This document shows, piece after piece, positions 33,650 to 42,759 of a DNA stretch of 64,000 nucleotides. The notes beneath the pieces are model-generated. The model saw nothing but the letters and a program-made list of their open reading frames with translations. It was not told the DNA's origin and made no database searches. Position 1 is the first letter of the stretch; the number at the start of each line of letters is the position of its first letter. Source of the stretch: DYFT01 sp041695085 (GTDB lineage Bacteria > Bacteroidota > Ignavibacteria > UBA10030). The translations under genes and the position numbers were made by a program. The stretch lies in assembly GCA_041695085.1 (NCBI GenBank), contig JBGFRO010000003.1, positions 124,001-188,000 on the forward strand. The letters are read 5' to 3'.

Positions 33650-35056
33650 CTACGCCGTTTTCTCTTCCTCTGTTGGGGAGCTTTGCTCCGTTCCCTTCAC
33701 GTCGCCATTATTGCTCGGTACATCTTCTTCCTCAGAGGCCGGCGCGGACATTTCCTCTTCTGCAGAGGCCGACTTCTTTTCGACTGCGGGCGGAAGGTCT
33801 TCCGACTCTTCAATCTCTGCCTCTTCTAATCCCTTCTTCAACATAGCAACGATTTCATCGATCTTTTCCGGTTCGATGCCGAGCGTTGCGACGAGTTCTT
33901 CCTTCGGCGTGTCGATCACGTCACGCACCGTTTCATACTTCTCATCAAAGAACTTGTGGAAGAGCACATCCCCCAGCTCCTCGCGGAATTCGGAAAGATC
34001 CATGTCGTACTCTTCTTCCTCACCACCTTCCTTCACCAGCTGAATGTCGTACCCTGTCAGTTTGGAGGCGAGCCGCACGTTTTGACCGTTCTTGCCGATC
34101 GCCAGCGACACCTGATCCGCAGCCACTAAGACGCTTGCTTTCTTGTTCTCTTTGTCTACTTGCACTTCCTTCAATTTCGCCGGTGAAAGAGCACGCGTGA
34201 TGAACTGCACGGGGTCGTCGGTCCAGTTGATCACATCAATATTTTCATTATTCAATTCGCGGACGATGGCGTGGATGCGCACCCCCTTCATGCCAACGCA
34301 CGCGCCAACGGCGTCGATACGATCGTCGTGCGATAAGACAGCGACCTTCGCCCGGTCTCCCGGTTCCCGCGCAATGGCTTTGATCTCGATGATGCCGTCG
34401 TAGATTTCGGGTATCTCGATTTCAAAGAGACGCATGAGGAATTGCGGATCGGTGCGGGAGATGACGACCACCGGATTGCCCGAACCCTTCCGCACCTCCT
34501 TTACCACCGCCCGAATGGTATCTCCCTTCTTGTAGCGCTCTTTGTAGATTTGCTCGCTGCGCGGCAGAATAAGCTCGTTCTTGTTATGAATGACGAGAAT
34601 CTCTCCCTTTCCCTTCCGGATCTGGTAGATTTCGCCGACGACGATTTCACCGAGTGAGCTGGTGTATTCGTTGTAGATCGCCTCGCGTTCGATCTCCTTG
34701 ATGCGCTGGTTCAGATTCTGTTTTGCGCTCACCACCAAACGCCGGCCGAAACTCGAGAGCGGGACAATCTCGACGTAGTCTTCTCCCACCTCCAGATCTT
34801 CGCCCGACCTTTGTCGTGCTTCTTTGGCAGTTATCTGGGTAACCGGATCGACCACCTCTTCCACCACCTCCCGCTCGAGATAGATTTCGATATCCCCTTT
34901 ATCCATGTTGACGACCACTTCAAACTTCGCATTCGGACCGTACTTCTTCCGAACCATCATCCCGAAGATGTCTTCCACAATGCCAACGAGGATATCCTTG
35001 TCGATTCCTTTTTCGCGAACCATTTGGGCAAATGATTCGACAATCTCGTGATTCAT
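33650..35056 (-). CDS. nusA: Transcription termination/antitermination factor NusA
   Basis: Binds RNA polymerase and nascent RNA, affecting pausing, termination and antitermination. 468 residues: N-terminal polymerase-binding domain (1-125), S1 (about 130-200), KH1 and KH2 (about 205-345, with VGACVGMKGVRIHAIVREL and IGKNGQNVRLA), then an acidic, low-complexity tail instead of full repeat domains. ATG 35056 has GGAGG at 5 bases; a TTG four codons earlier is less likely. The operon leader carries an intrinsic-terminator hairpin that NusA itself could act on. Confidence 0.96.
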   Translation of the reverse strand: MNHEIVESFAQMVREKGIDKDILVGIVEDIFGMMVRKKYGPNAKFEVVVNMDKGDIEIYLEREVVEEVVDPVTQITAKEARQRSGEDLEVGEDYVEIVPLSSFGRRLVVSAKQNLNQRIKEIEREAIYNEYTSSLGEIVVGEIYQIRKGKGEILVIHNKNELILPRSEQIYKERYKKGDTIRAVVKEVRKGSGNPVVVISRTDPQFLMRLFEIEIPEIYDGIIEIKAIAREPGDRAKVAVLSHDDRIDAVGACVGMKGVRIHAIVRELNNENIDVINWTDDPVQFITRALSPAKLKEVQVDKENKKASVLVAADQVSLAIGKNGQNVRLASKLTGYDIQLVKEGGEEEEYDMDLSEFREELGDVLFHKFFDEKYETVRDVIDTPKEELVATLGIEPEKIDEIVAMLKKGLEEAEIEESEDLPPAVEKKSASAEEEMSAPASEEEDVPSNNGDVKGTEQSSPTEEEKTA

Positions 35057-35078
35057 CTCATCCTCCAAGCAATAAACT

Positions 35079-35540
35079 TTACCACGGCAACACTTCCTTT
35101 GATTCTATGATCGTTGAAAAGTCCACCCTCCGGGGTTCTCCGTCCTCTGGCATGAACGTAAGTTGTTCTCCTTCCACTTCCGTCAGAATGCCTTCAAGTT
35201 GGACAACCACCCCGCCGGTTCGATACTGTACCCGAAATTTTCGTCCCTTATTTTTGTGATACTGACGAAGCAACCGGAGCGGTTTATCAAGCCCCGGAGA
35301 CGAAACCTCGAGCTGGTACGACCGCTCGAAGAGTCCTGCCTGATCGATCGCTTTTCCGAATTCCCGGCTGATCTCTGCGCACAGGTTGATGTGAATTCCC
35401 TCATCCGTGTCGACAAAGGCCTGAACGAGTTTTCCGCGCCGTTCCGTGCGTACAACCAGATCGACGAGGAAGGCCTTTTGCGCCGCCAGAATCGGCTGCA
35501 AAAGGTCTTCCAGCTTTTGCTTCGTTTCGACAAAATTCAT
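35079..35540 (-). CDS. rimP: Ribosome maturation factor RimP
   Basis: 30S assembly factor, first gene of the rimP-nusA-infB-rbfA-truB-ribF operon. 153 residues with the two RimP domains; marks are VDTDEGIHINLCAEISREFGKAID and YQLEVSSPGLDKPLR. The ATG is preceded by AGAGGGGAGA, and the transcription leader is only about 70 bases. Confidence 0.93.
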   Translation of the reverse strand: MNFVETKQKLEDLLQPILAAQKAFLVDLVVRTERRGKLVQAFVDTDEGIHINLCAEISREFGKAIDQAGLFERSYQLEVSSPGLDKPLRLLRQYHKNKGRKFRVQYRTGGVVVQLEGILTEVEGEQLTFMPEDGEPRRVDFSTIIESKEVLPW

Positions 35541-35569
35541 CGAACGAATCTCCCCTCTTTCCGCTCATC

Positions 35570-35599
35570 AAAAAAAATAGCCCGAAACGGCGGGCTATT
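35570..35599 (-). terminator. Intrinsic terminator in the rimP leader / downstream of trpG
   Basis: On the minus strand AATAGCCCG (35599-35591) pairs with CGGGCTATT (35584-35576) around a 6-base loop and runs into eight T. It lies after trpG, but also just downstream of the predicted rimP promoter, so it can end trpG transcripts and attenuate the nusA operon. Confidence 0.85.
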
Positions 35600-35616
35600 C
35601 TACAACGAGGCAATAC

Positions 35617-35645
35617 AAGATAGACAATCCATCCACAAGATGCAA
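35617..35645 (-). promoter_or_regulatory. Promoter of the rimP-nusA-infB operon
   Basis: Minus strand TTGCAT (35645-35640), 17 bases, TATCTT (35622-35617). Start near 35610, about 11 bases before the terminator hairpin and 70 before the rimP ATG. Confidence 0.6.
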
Positions 35646-35712
35646 GCCGTATCTTCAGAAATTCGTGAGCACGGAGTATTCCTTGTAGAAGGTCTCAATT
35701 CGTTCAGCACTT

Positions 35713-36285
35713 TCAATGTGAACGGATGTTGAGGAAATTTTGGAGGATCAACTTACCGTACTCCGTTGCGATCGATTCAGGATGGAATTGGACACCGTAG
35801 GTCGGGTAACGACAGTGCTTGAGTCCCATCACAACGCTATCCGACGTGGTAGCGATAATCTCCAATGCATTAGGGAGTGACGCCGGATCAACGACCAGGG
35901 AGTGGTAGCGCGCTGCATGAAAAGGGGAAGGAACCCCTTTGAAAAGATCCCGTCCCGTGTGTTGGATGGCTGATATCTTGCCATGGAAGATGGCAGGGGC
36001 GTGGACGATCTTTCCACCAAAGGCTTCTCCAATAGCTTGATGACCAAGGCACACGCCGAGAAGAGGAATGGAGGTGTGGAACGCTTGCACCAGAGGAACG
36101 GAAATGCCTGCCTCCCTCGGTGTGCATGGACCAGGGGAGATAACGATCTTCTCCGGCTGCATCTCCCGAACCTCGTCGATCGTTATCGCATCATTCCGGA
36201 CGACGGTCATCTCGACCCCAAATTCGCCGAGGTACTGCACCAAATTATACGTGAAGGAGTCGTAGTTGTCGATTATCAAGATCAT
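35713..36285 (-). CDS. trpG: Anthranilate synthase component II (glutamine amidotransferase)
   Basis: Releases ammonia from glutamine for TrpE. 190 residues. Catalytic cysteine in LLGVCLGHQAIGEAFGG and the H-E pair in VQFHPESIAT; oxyanion region VISPGPCTP. ATG 36285 gives the usual MILIIDNYDSFTYNL start; ATG 36309 adds eight residues. Can also serve folate synthesis (PabA role). Lies directly after trpE; no other trp gene is in the window. Confidence 0.93.
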   Translation of the reverse strand: MILIIDNYDSFTYNLVQYLGEFGVEMTVVRNDAITIDEVREMQPEKIVISPGPCTPREAGISVPLVQAFHTSIPLLGVCLGHQAIGEAFGGKIVHAPAIFHGKISAIQHTGRDLFKGVPSPFHAARYHSLVVDPASLPNALEIIATTSDSVVMGLKHCRYPTYGVQFHPESIATEYGKLILQNFLNIRSH

Positions 36286-36333
36286 GTCTGTCTGTCGCGC
36301 GTTGCCCATGAGAAAAAACTCTTTGAGGCAGCG

Positions 36334-37827
36334 TTATCGTTCAAGGAGCATTTCGAAAGCTTTCAGGTTTGCTCTCAGCTTCTCTAATGTTTCTTCATAT
36401 TCTCGACGCGGATTCGAATCGTAGACTACACCTGCTCCAGCCTGAAAGTAGAGAGTTCGGTCTTTTACGACGATGGTACGGATTGCGATACAGGAGTCAA
36501 GATTTCCAGAGAAATCGACATAAGCGATCGCGCCTCCATACACCCCACGCTGCACCGGCTCCAGCTCGGCGATAATTTCCATCGCCCGAATCTTCGGTGC
36601 GCCCGAAAGGGTACCAGCTGGGAAACAGGAATAAAGAGCATCGATAGGACTGATGTCTCTCCGTAATTTTCCCTTAACGTTGGAAACAATATGCATAACA
36701 TGCGAATACCGTTCGATCTCCATGAATTGGGTGACGTGCACGGAGCCGAATTCGCATATCCTCCCCAAATCGTTCCGACCAAGATCGACAAGCATCAGAT
36801 GTTCGGCCCGTTCCTTTTGATCGTTCAGCAATTCCTGTTCCAATCGTCGATCCTCTTCCTCTGTACCGCCGCGACGTCTTGTACCCGCAATGGGGCGCGT
36901 TTCCACCGTTCCCTCCTCGACTCGAACGAGCAGCTCCGGCGACGAACCGATGATCTGAAATGTTTCACAGTCAAGGTAGTACATGTAAGGCGAAGGATTT
37001 ACTGCGCGCAATGTCCGATAGAGATCAAATGGTGCTACCTCCGCCTGCTGTTTCAATCGCTGAGAAAGTACGACTTGAAAGATATCTCCCTCCACAATGT
37101 ACTCCTTTGCTCGACGGACAATCTCTCCATAACCTGATTCGGTCAGTCCCACCTGCATGTCGCCACTTCTTCGCGCATGGCCGAGCCGGGTCGATTCCGA
37201 TTTTTCAAGGATCGTCTTGAGCTTCGTGATTTCGATCGCAGCTTTCTCATACTCGTTCCGGAGATCATGATCTGAGCATCGATCTGCCGATACATACGCG
37301 TTTGAGACAAGATGCAGTTGATGTTTGAGATTGTCGAACACGAGGACGACATCGTAGAAGAGCAAGAAGATATCGGGGATGTCGAGTTCGTCTTCACCCC
37401 GTACTGGTATTCGCTCAACGAGCCTTGCCGACTCGTAACCGAAATAACCGACCGCTCCACCCGAAAAGCGCGGCAAGCCCGGAACTCGAACCGTCCTGAT
37501 GTGGGCGAACATCTTCTTCAATGCTTCCAGCGGCGCATCATCAGGTGAGACAAGAGTCGGCAAGACGGCTACATCCTCGTGGAACGCGTCGACGACGTAC
37601 GAATCCCCTTTGACACGAAATCCCATGAAAGGATTGTATCCAATGAACGAATAGCGCCCGATCTTTTCTCCCCCTTCAACGCTTTCGAGTAAGAACGAGT
37701 AGCGGCTTTCCCGTCTCAGCTTTAGATAGATCGAGACCGGCGTCTCCGTGTCGGCAAGTAACGTCTCGTGCAGTGGAATCACGTTACCGTGCCGACTGAG
37801 AGACTTAAATTCGTCGAACGAAGTCAT
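36334..37827 (-). CDS. trpE: Anthranilate synthase component I
   Basis: Forms anthranilate from chorismate. 497 residues. The tryptophan-binding LLES motif (SRYSFLLESVEGG) in the N-terminal domain suggests feedback inhibition and favours TrpE over PabB. Active-site blocks FQVVLSQRL, SSPELLVRVE, RPIAGTRRRG, MLVDLGRNDLGR and GTLSGAPKIRAMEI are intact. I see no leader peptide or attenuator between it and the preceding thioesterase gene (33 bases). Confidence 0.94.
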   Translation of the reverse strand: MTSFDEFKSLSRHGNVIPLHETLLADTETPVSIYLKLRRESRYSFLLESVEGGEKIGRYSFIGYNPFMGFRVKGDSYVVDAFHEDVAVLPTLVSPDDAPLEALKKMFAHIRTVRVPGLPRFSGGAVGYFGYESARLVERIPVRGEDELDIPDIFLLFYDVVLVFDNLKHQLHLVSNAYVSADRCSDHDLRNEYEKAAIEITKLKTILEKSESTRLGHARRSGDMQVGLTESGYGEIVRRAKEYIVEGDIFQVVLSQRLKQQAEVAPFDLYRTLRAVNPSPYMYYLDCETFQIIGSSPELLVRVEEGTVETRPIAGTRRRGGTEEEDRRLEQELLNDQKERAEHLMLVDLGRNDLGRICEFGSVHVTQFMEIERYSHVMHIVSNVKGKLRRDISPIDALYSCFPAGTLSGAPKIRAMEIIAELEPVQRGVYGGAIAYVDFSGNLDSCIAIRTIVVKDRTLYFQAGAGVVYDSNPRREYEETLEKLRANLKAFEMLLER

Positions 37828-37860
37828 AAAGGCTGTCCACGTCAGGGGGGCGTCGTTGAA

Positions 37861-38325
37861 TCAGATGCGAGCAGTCGGCCAATGGATAAGGCAGTTGTTC
37901 CCTTCGAACGACTGGACAAGTCTCCGAAAATCGTCAGGGACTGGCGTCGGGGTGTTCGTGTTGGGATCAAGCCAGACATGAAAGGCAACATTCTCTGCAA
38001 TTCGTTCATCCCGTGATGTCCGCTCGATGATCCCTTCCATCGCAAAGCTTGAATTCTTAATAAACGAAATACGTGTCAGAACCCGCAGCTCTTCGTCGAA
38101 GTACGCCGGCGCTTTGTAGTCGATTTCGTTTCGGACGAGCACCACCTTCGATATGTGGTTGATCGTGTTCAAGTCGATGCGGGCGCCGAGATGCTTCAGA
38201 TACTCAACTCGCCCAACCTCGCAGTAGAGCAAATAATTCCCATTGTGCACAATCCCTTGCCAATCCACCTCGTAATTACGGACTCGAAGAATAATCTCGT
38301 GCTTAAACTTAGTTCGCTCCAGCAT
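37861..38325 (-). CDS. Hotdog-fold acyl-CoA thioesterase (YbgC/4HBT type)
   Basis: 154 residues. The N-terminal block VRNYEVDWQGIVHNGNYLLYCEVGR holds the catalytic aspartate of the 4-hydroxybenzoyl-CoA thioesterase family, in the D-x-x-G-x-V-x-N context, followed by YLKHLG. Probably hydrolyses acyl-CoA; chain length cannot be predicted. Its start overlaps the ltaE end by 17 bases. Confidence 0.85.
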   Translation of the reverse strand: MLERTKFKHEIILRVRNYEVDWQGIVHNGNYLLYCEVGRVEYLKHLGARIDLNTINHISKVVLVRNEIDYKAPAYFDEELRVLTRISFIKNSSFAMEGIIERTSRDERIAENVAFHVWLDPNTNTPTPVPDDFRRLVQSFEGNNCLIHWPTARI

Positions 38326-39379
38326 ACGACTCCTTCGTTACAACCGAGGCAAGGATTTGTCCTGCCCGTCGAACCTGTTCCATTGTCACATCCAGATGCA
38401 TGACGGCACGAAGAGCGGAAAACCCTGCTTCCGTGAGCAGCACTCCTCGGTGACGGCATTCCTGCAACAAGTCGGCATTCGGTCGGCCTGTTGCCTCAAC
38501 GTCGATCACGACGATGTTTGTCTGAACCGATTCGCCGTCGATCCGGATCCCCGGCACGGCGCCGACGATCTCCGCGAACGCCTTCGCCTTTGCATGATCT
38601 TCCTTTAAGCGATCAATGTTGTGTTCCAGCGCATAGATTGCACCGGCTGCAAGGATTCCCGCCTGACGCATTCCTCCGCCGAAGACCTTTCGGAACTTGC
38701 GCGCCCGCGTAATCGTCTCTTCCGGCCCAATAAGAGCGGAACCAACTGGCGCTCCTAACCCCTTCGAGAAACAAACGGAGATGGAGTCGAAGTACTGACT
38801 ATATGCTCGCGGATGAATGCCGGTAGCTACCCAGGCGTTCCAAATGCGTGCCCCGTCAAGATGAAGCTTCAGTCCGATTGCCTTGGCGAAGGCAAAAATG
38901 GATTTCACTTCTTCGAGAGGGTAGATCGTTCCGCCTGCCATGTTGTGTGTATTCTCCAAACACACCATGGAGGTGCGCGGCATATAGTACGCAGACGGAC
39001 GCACGGCAGGTGCGAGCATCGCCGCTTTCATAATTCCACGTTGACCTTTGATGGGAAACATCTGAACATTCGAAAGCAGCGACGGACCTGCTGTTTCGTA
39101 ATTGAAAATATGTGATGACTGCTCGACGATGATCTCATCCCCCGGATTTGTCTGCGTCTTGATCGCCAACTGGTTTGCCATGACGCCGGAAGGAACGAAC
39201 AGCGCGGCCGGTTTGCCAAACAATGAGGCGACACGTTCCTGCAGGCGATTCACCGTCGGATCTTCTCCAAACACATCATCCCCCACTACCGCCTCTGCCA
39301 TCGCTTCTCGCATCGCAGGGGAAGGTTTGGTAACTGTGTCGCTTCGAAGATCGATTATTTCTTGCATGGAGTCTTTCAT
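38309..39379 (-). CDS. ltaE: Low-specificity L-threonine aldolase
   Basis: PLP enzyme splitting threonine or allo-threonine into glycine and acetaldehyde. 356 residues. Marks: LRSDTVTKPSPAMREAM, VNRLQERVASLFGKPAALFVPSG, HLDGARIWNA and PLP lysine in SVCFSKGLGAPVGS. ATG overlaps the lnt stop (ATGA). A source of glycine; the acetaldehyde might be used by the aldehyde dehydrogenase at 56599, but that is speculation. Confidence 0.93.
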   Translation of the reverse strand: MKDSMQEIIDLRSDTVTKPSPAMREAMAEAVVGDDVFGEDPTVNRLQERVASLFGKPAALFVPSGVMANQLAIKTQTNPGDEIIVEQSSHIFNYETAGPSLLSNVQMFPIKGQRGIMKAAMLAPAVRPSAYYMPRTSMVCLENTHNMAGGTIYPLEEVKSIFAFAKAIGLKLHLDGARIWNAWVATGIHPRAYSQYFDSISVCFSKGLGAPVGSALIGPEETITRARKFRKVFGGGMRQAGILAAGAIYALEHNIDRLKEDHAKAKAFAEIVGAVPGIRIDGESVQTNIVVIDVEATGRPNADLLQECRHRGVLLTEAGFSALRAVMHLDVTMEQVRRAGQILASVVTKESYAGAN

Positions 39380-41034
39380 TGCTTACGACGACTGACGCCT
39401 AAAATAACGAAGATGCCCGAGCAAAACAAACAGAGAAGGGCAAAGAGATCACCGTGTTCGACGTAAAACGTCAACTGGTCGCTTGGCTGGATCGTCCCTA
39501 CGATCGTTGCTTGGGTATACATTGATGTTGCGGAGTGAATTCTCCCCGAGGGATCGACAAATCCGGAGATGCCACCATTCGCGGCACGAATGATCCATCT
39601 GCGCGTCTCGACGGCCCGAAGTGAAGCATAGGCGGCGTGCTGGTACGCACCGGACGTATTCCCCCACCAACTGTCGTTTGTGATGATAATGAGAAACTCG
39701 GCACCCCGACGCACAAACTGGCGCACAAAGTTGGGAAAGACCGATTCGTAGCAGATCATCCCGCTAAATCGATGGATTGTGTCTCCCACGGGGAGCGAAA
39801 ACACAACGGTGTCCTTCCCCTTCGCCCACATGCCGATGCCCACATTCCATTTGAATGGTTCGATCAAAAAATGAAGGGTTTCCGCATACGGGATCCGCTC
39901 CCCGAACGGTACGAGCAAAATCTTCTTGTATACATCTCCAACACCTTGTCCCGGAACAATGAGCACGGCCGAGTTGAAATCTTCATAATACATCGACGTG
40001 TTCTGGATCCGGTTCGCGGTTTTTGGTGCAACGAGGGAGTCGTAGTACGTGGTGAAAGGGATTCCGGTAAAAAGGGGAACGCCGATAGAATCGAGCCGAT
40101 CCCGCAAAATCCTCCATCGGTCAAAGTTTTGCGGAAGAAGAATCCTATACGGTATCGCGGTTTCGGGCCAGACGATCAAATCCAGATTCTTATCCTCCAG
40201 CTTCTTCGTCTCCGTCAACAAAAGGTCCAGTTGCTTTTCATACGCTCTGAACTTATCGACATAGCCTTCCCCCCACTTCTCCCAAGGGTCGATGTTCGGT
40301 TGTATGACAGCAACGCGAAGCCGTTCTTGGTGCAAGAGCGAATCAATGTGGGCCATTCGCGCCGTGCCGTAGAGCACAGGACCAAAATACACGATAACCA
40401 ATGCGGCAAGCACGCTCATTGAGGGGAGTGATGTAATCCGCCATCTTCCCGTTGCCACACATGTGATCAGGAGAAATCCAAGAAGATTAAACAGAAGTAT
40501 GAGCCACGAAAGTCCATAGACGGAGGTGTACTCAAGGATTTGCACACGAGCAAGATCGTAAGCCTGGCTGTTACCGAGCGTCAGCCATGGGAATGCAATT
40601 TCCTCCAGCGAGTGAACGTATTCGAAACCGACCCAGAAGAAGGAGAACGAGAGGAGACCCACAAGCACACCGAGCCGCTTGCGTACGAACCAGCTGAGCA
40701 TGATGGTCGGCCAGTAGAACAACGGATGAACCAACAGCAGCGCAACGCCTGACGCCGCCAACCATGGGTCGCGTAAGTGTGTAAAGCCGCCGGTCCAATA
40801 CAACGTGATGACATGAAACACGAACAACATTACATAAGAAGTACGGAGCAGCCGCCACAAGGTATCGACGGAAACAAAAACGATGAAGAAGGGAATAAAG
40901 GCCACGTAGGCCAACGACGAGAAGGGAGAAGGGGGAAACGAACAACCGACCATCACTCCCGACACGACCGCGAGAAGGAAACGTTGCCGCTTCGAATCAA
41001 CCGAGAGTTGCGCTATCTCCGAATCAACAATCAT
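39376..41034 (-). CDS. lnt: Apolipoprotein N-acyltransferase
   Basis: Adds the third acyl chain to lipoproteins at the inner membrane. 552 residues: about seven N-terminal spans, then a periplasmic nitrilase domain. Catalytic triad: E in WPETAIPYR, K in YKKILLVPFGERIPY and C in GMICYESVFP. One C-terminal span follows. Its presence, with a LolCDE-like exporter at 44776-47923, indicates an outer membrane with triacylated lipoproteins. Confidence 0.92.
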   Translation of the reverse strand: MIVDSEIAQLSVDSKRQRFLLAVVSGVMVGCSFPPSPFSSLAYVAFIPFFIVFVSVDTLWRLLRTSYVMLFVFHVITLYWTGGFTHLRDPWLAASGVALLLVHPLFYWPTIMLSWFVRKRLGVLVGLLSFSFFWVGFEYVHSLEEIAFPWLTLGNSQAYDLARVQILEYTSVYGLSWLILLFNLLGFLLITCVATGRWRITSLPSMSVLAALVIVYFGPVLYGTARMAHIDSLLHQERLRVAVIQPNIDPWEKWGEGYVDKFRAYEKQLDLLLTETKKLEDKNLDLIVWPETAIPYRILLPQNFDRWRILRDRLDSIGVPLFTGIPFTTYYDSLVAPKTANRIQNTSMYYEDFNSAVLIVPGQGVGDVYKKILLVPFGERIPYAETLHFLIEPFKWNVGIGMWAKGKDTVVFSLPVGDTIHRFSGMICYESVFPNFVRQFVRRGAEFLIIITNDSWWGNTSGAYQHAAYASLRAVETRRWIIRAANGGISGFVDPSGRIHSATSMYTQATIVGTIQPSDQLTFYVEHGDLFALLCLFCSGIFVILGVSRRKQ

Positions 41035-41615
41035 CTGTTGGATGGATCCGGTGATCGGCGATTGAGCAGGTGACGTTCAACGAAGACATAAGCCAGCAAG
41101 ACGCATCCTCCTACCGCGAGACCTACGACAGCACCTGCAAGAATATCGGAAGGATAATGAACTCCCACATAGATGCGCGAGAAAGCAACGGTTGCTGCGA
41201 ACAGGAAGAAAGTCCACCCCCACCGCGGGAGGTAGAAGGAAAGAATAAGAGCACCGGCAAAATTGTTCACCGCATGCGAGGAGGGAAAGGAATATCCACT
41301 TCCGCAACTGACAAGCAGACGAACATCCGGCAGGACGTGGCAGGGTCGAGGACGTTCGATGAGGTGTTTCAGGAATGAGCTATTCAATTGATCACTCAAG
41401 ACGATGGTGGGCACGAGCAATAATGCCGCCAATCTTCCGGCCTTTCCGCCTTTGAGAAGCATCAGAATCCACACGAGGCCGACGACGACGAGCGCGAGGG
41501 GCTTCTTGTTCAGATCGGTAAGAAAGGGCATCAGCAAATCGAAGAGGCCGTTCTGAAGCGTGTGATTGCCGACGTAGAACAGCTCAAGATCGATATGAGC
41601 GAAAAAGTCGACCAT
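41031..41615 (-). CDS. PAP2-family membrane phosphatase
   Basis: 194 residues with five or six spans. Three phosphatase motifs: KHLIERPRP, YSFPSSHA and SRIYVGVHYPSDI, with the nucleophilic histidine in the third. Likely substrates are undecaprenyl diphosphate, phosphatidylglycerol phosphate or lipid A phosphates; sequence does not decide. Overlaps lnt by 4 bases. Confidence 0.88.
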   Translation of the reverse strand: MVDFFAHIDLELFYVGNHTLQNGLFDLLMPFLTDLNKKPLALVVVGLVWILMLLKGGKAGRLAALLLVPTIVLSDQLNSSFLKHLIERPRPCHVLPDVRLLVSCGSGYSFPSSHAVNNFAGALILSFYLPRWGWTFFLFAATVAFSRIYVGVHYPSDILAGAVVGLAVGGCVLLAYVFVERHLLNRRSPDPSNR

Positions 41616-41627
41616 CTTTGTTTCAAT

Positions 41628-42251
41628 TTAGCCGACCGGCGGCTGTGATTGACGACGGCGGGATCGATAGAGAGCCCGAACAAGGAAGAAGAGTCCGATT
41701 GCCGCGAGACCAACTGTGACGATAGTGCTGTACGTCTCCAGATAATCCGCAATTCGCTCCCAGTTTTCACCGAGTTTCCTTCCCGCAAGAAGGAGAAGAA
41801 AGTTCCAGATGAATGCACTGACGAAGGAAAGAAGTGTCGTGACGAAAAATGAAAGCTCTGCCATGCCGGCGAAAAAGGAGACCACCGCCCTGGTGCCCGC
41901 AAGAAATCGGTTAGCGACGACGACCAAATAACCATAGGTTCCGAACCACTTCTCTACCCGGTGTACCGCCTCAATCGGTATGAACTTGATCTTACCTTGC
42001 TCCAGGATCGAATCGCCAAACCAATCCCCGATCTTGTACATCGTCATGAAACCGAGCGTGCTTCCGGCAGTTGCGAGTAAGAGAGCGACTGTAAAGTCGA
42101 TCGTGCCGATGGCAACCAACGATCCAGCAAATACGACGATGACATCACTCGGAAAAGGGGGGAAGATGTTTTCGATATAGGCGATACCGATCACCGCAAC
42201 ATAGACCCAGAGGGGGTTCAGTTCGGAGAGGTGTTGGATGAATTCCTGCAT
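41628..42251 (-). CDS. DedA family membrane protein
   Basis: 207 residues, SNARE-associated/VTT-type fold. Marks: YIENIFPPFPSDVIVVFAG, GSTLGFMTMYKIGDWFG and the arginine block VANRFLAGTRAVVSFFAGMAEL. Such proteins translocate undecaprenyl phosphate or phospholipids. ATG 42251, with AAGGGA upstream, is chosen over a longer frame. Next to a PAP2 phosphatase, an arrangement that suggests a shared role in polyprenyl-phosphate recycling. Confidence 0.88.
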   Translation of the reverse strand: MQEFIQHLSELNPLWVYVAVIGIAYIENIFPPFPSDVIVVFAGSLVAIGTIDFTVALLLATAGSTLGFMTMYKIGDWFGDSILEQGKIKFIPIEAVHRVEKWFGTYGYLVVVANRFLAGTRAVVSFFAGMAELSFFVTTLLSFVSAFIWNFLLLLAGRKLGENWERIADYLETYSTIVTVGLAAIGLFFLVRALYRSRRRQSQPPVG

Positions 42252-42258
42252 AGTTCCC

Positions 42259-42759
42259 TTACCTCTCGGAAATAAGCGTGGCGACCGCCATGGCAGCGCA
42301 CCCCTCTTCTCTTCCCACAAAGCCGAGATGTTCGTTCGTTGTAGCTTTAATCGAGACGCAGGGAACCAGAAGGTGAAGAGCCCGTCCGATGTTCTTTTTC
42401 ATGGTGGGAATGAACCGCGCGATTTTCGGCTCCTCCAGAAGAACCATTGAGTCGACATTGACCACTTCGTAACCGGCTTTACCAACGAGACGCCGCACGT
42501 CCTTCAACATGACGAGGCTCGAGATGTTCTTGAATTTCTTACTCGTGTTCGGAAAATGTTGCCCGATGTCTCCAAGCGCTGCGGCTCCGAGCAACGCATC
42601 GCAGATGGCATGGCACAGCACGTCGGCATCGGAGTGACCGAACAAGCCCGTCTTATGTGGAATGTGCACTCCGCCGAGTATAAGTTTGCGACCTGGAGCA
42701 AACCGATGGACGTCGTAGCCGATGCCGGTCCGAAGGATCTGCCGGGGATTTTTATTCAA
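42259..42759 (-). CDS. ispF: 2-C-methyl-D-erythritol 2,4-cyclodiphosphate synthase (TTG start)
   Basis: MEP-pathway enzyme of isoprenoid synthesis. 166 residues. Metal ligands in GIGYDVHRF and the later histidine, with FGHSDADVLCHAICDALLGAAALGDIG and an IKATTNEHLGFVGREEG C-terminal block. TTG 42759 has AGAGGA 7 bases upstream and overlaps the acyP stop; ATG 42813 would overlap acyP by 62 bases and adds unconserved sequence. Confidence 0.93.
   Translation of the reverse strand: MNKNPRQILRTGIGYDVHRFAPGRKLILGGVHIPHKTGLFGHSDADVLCHAICDALLGAAALGDIGQHFPNTSKKFKNISSLVMLKDVRRLVGKAGYEVVNVDSMVLLEEPKIARFIPTMKKNIGRALHLLVPCVSIKATTNEHLGFVGREEGCAAMAVATLISER

Noticed and set aside
35786..35800. Copy of the GTAGGTCGGGT repeat word near 35800
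   Set aside because: It encodes the conserved R-Y-P-T-Y-G region of TrpG, so the match is coincidental.
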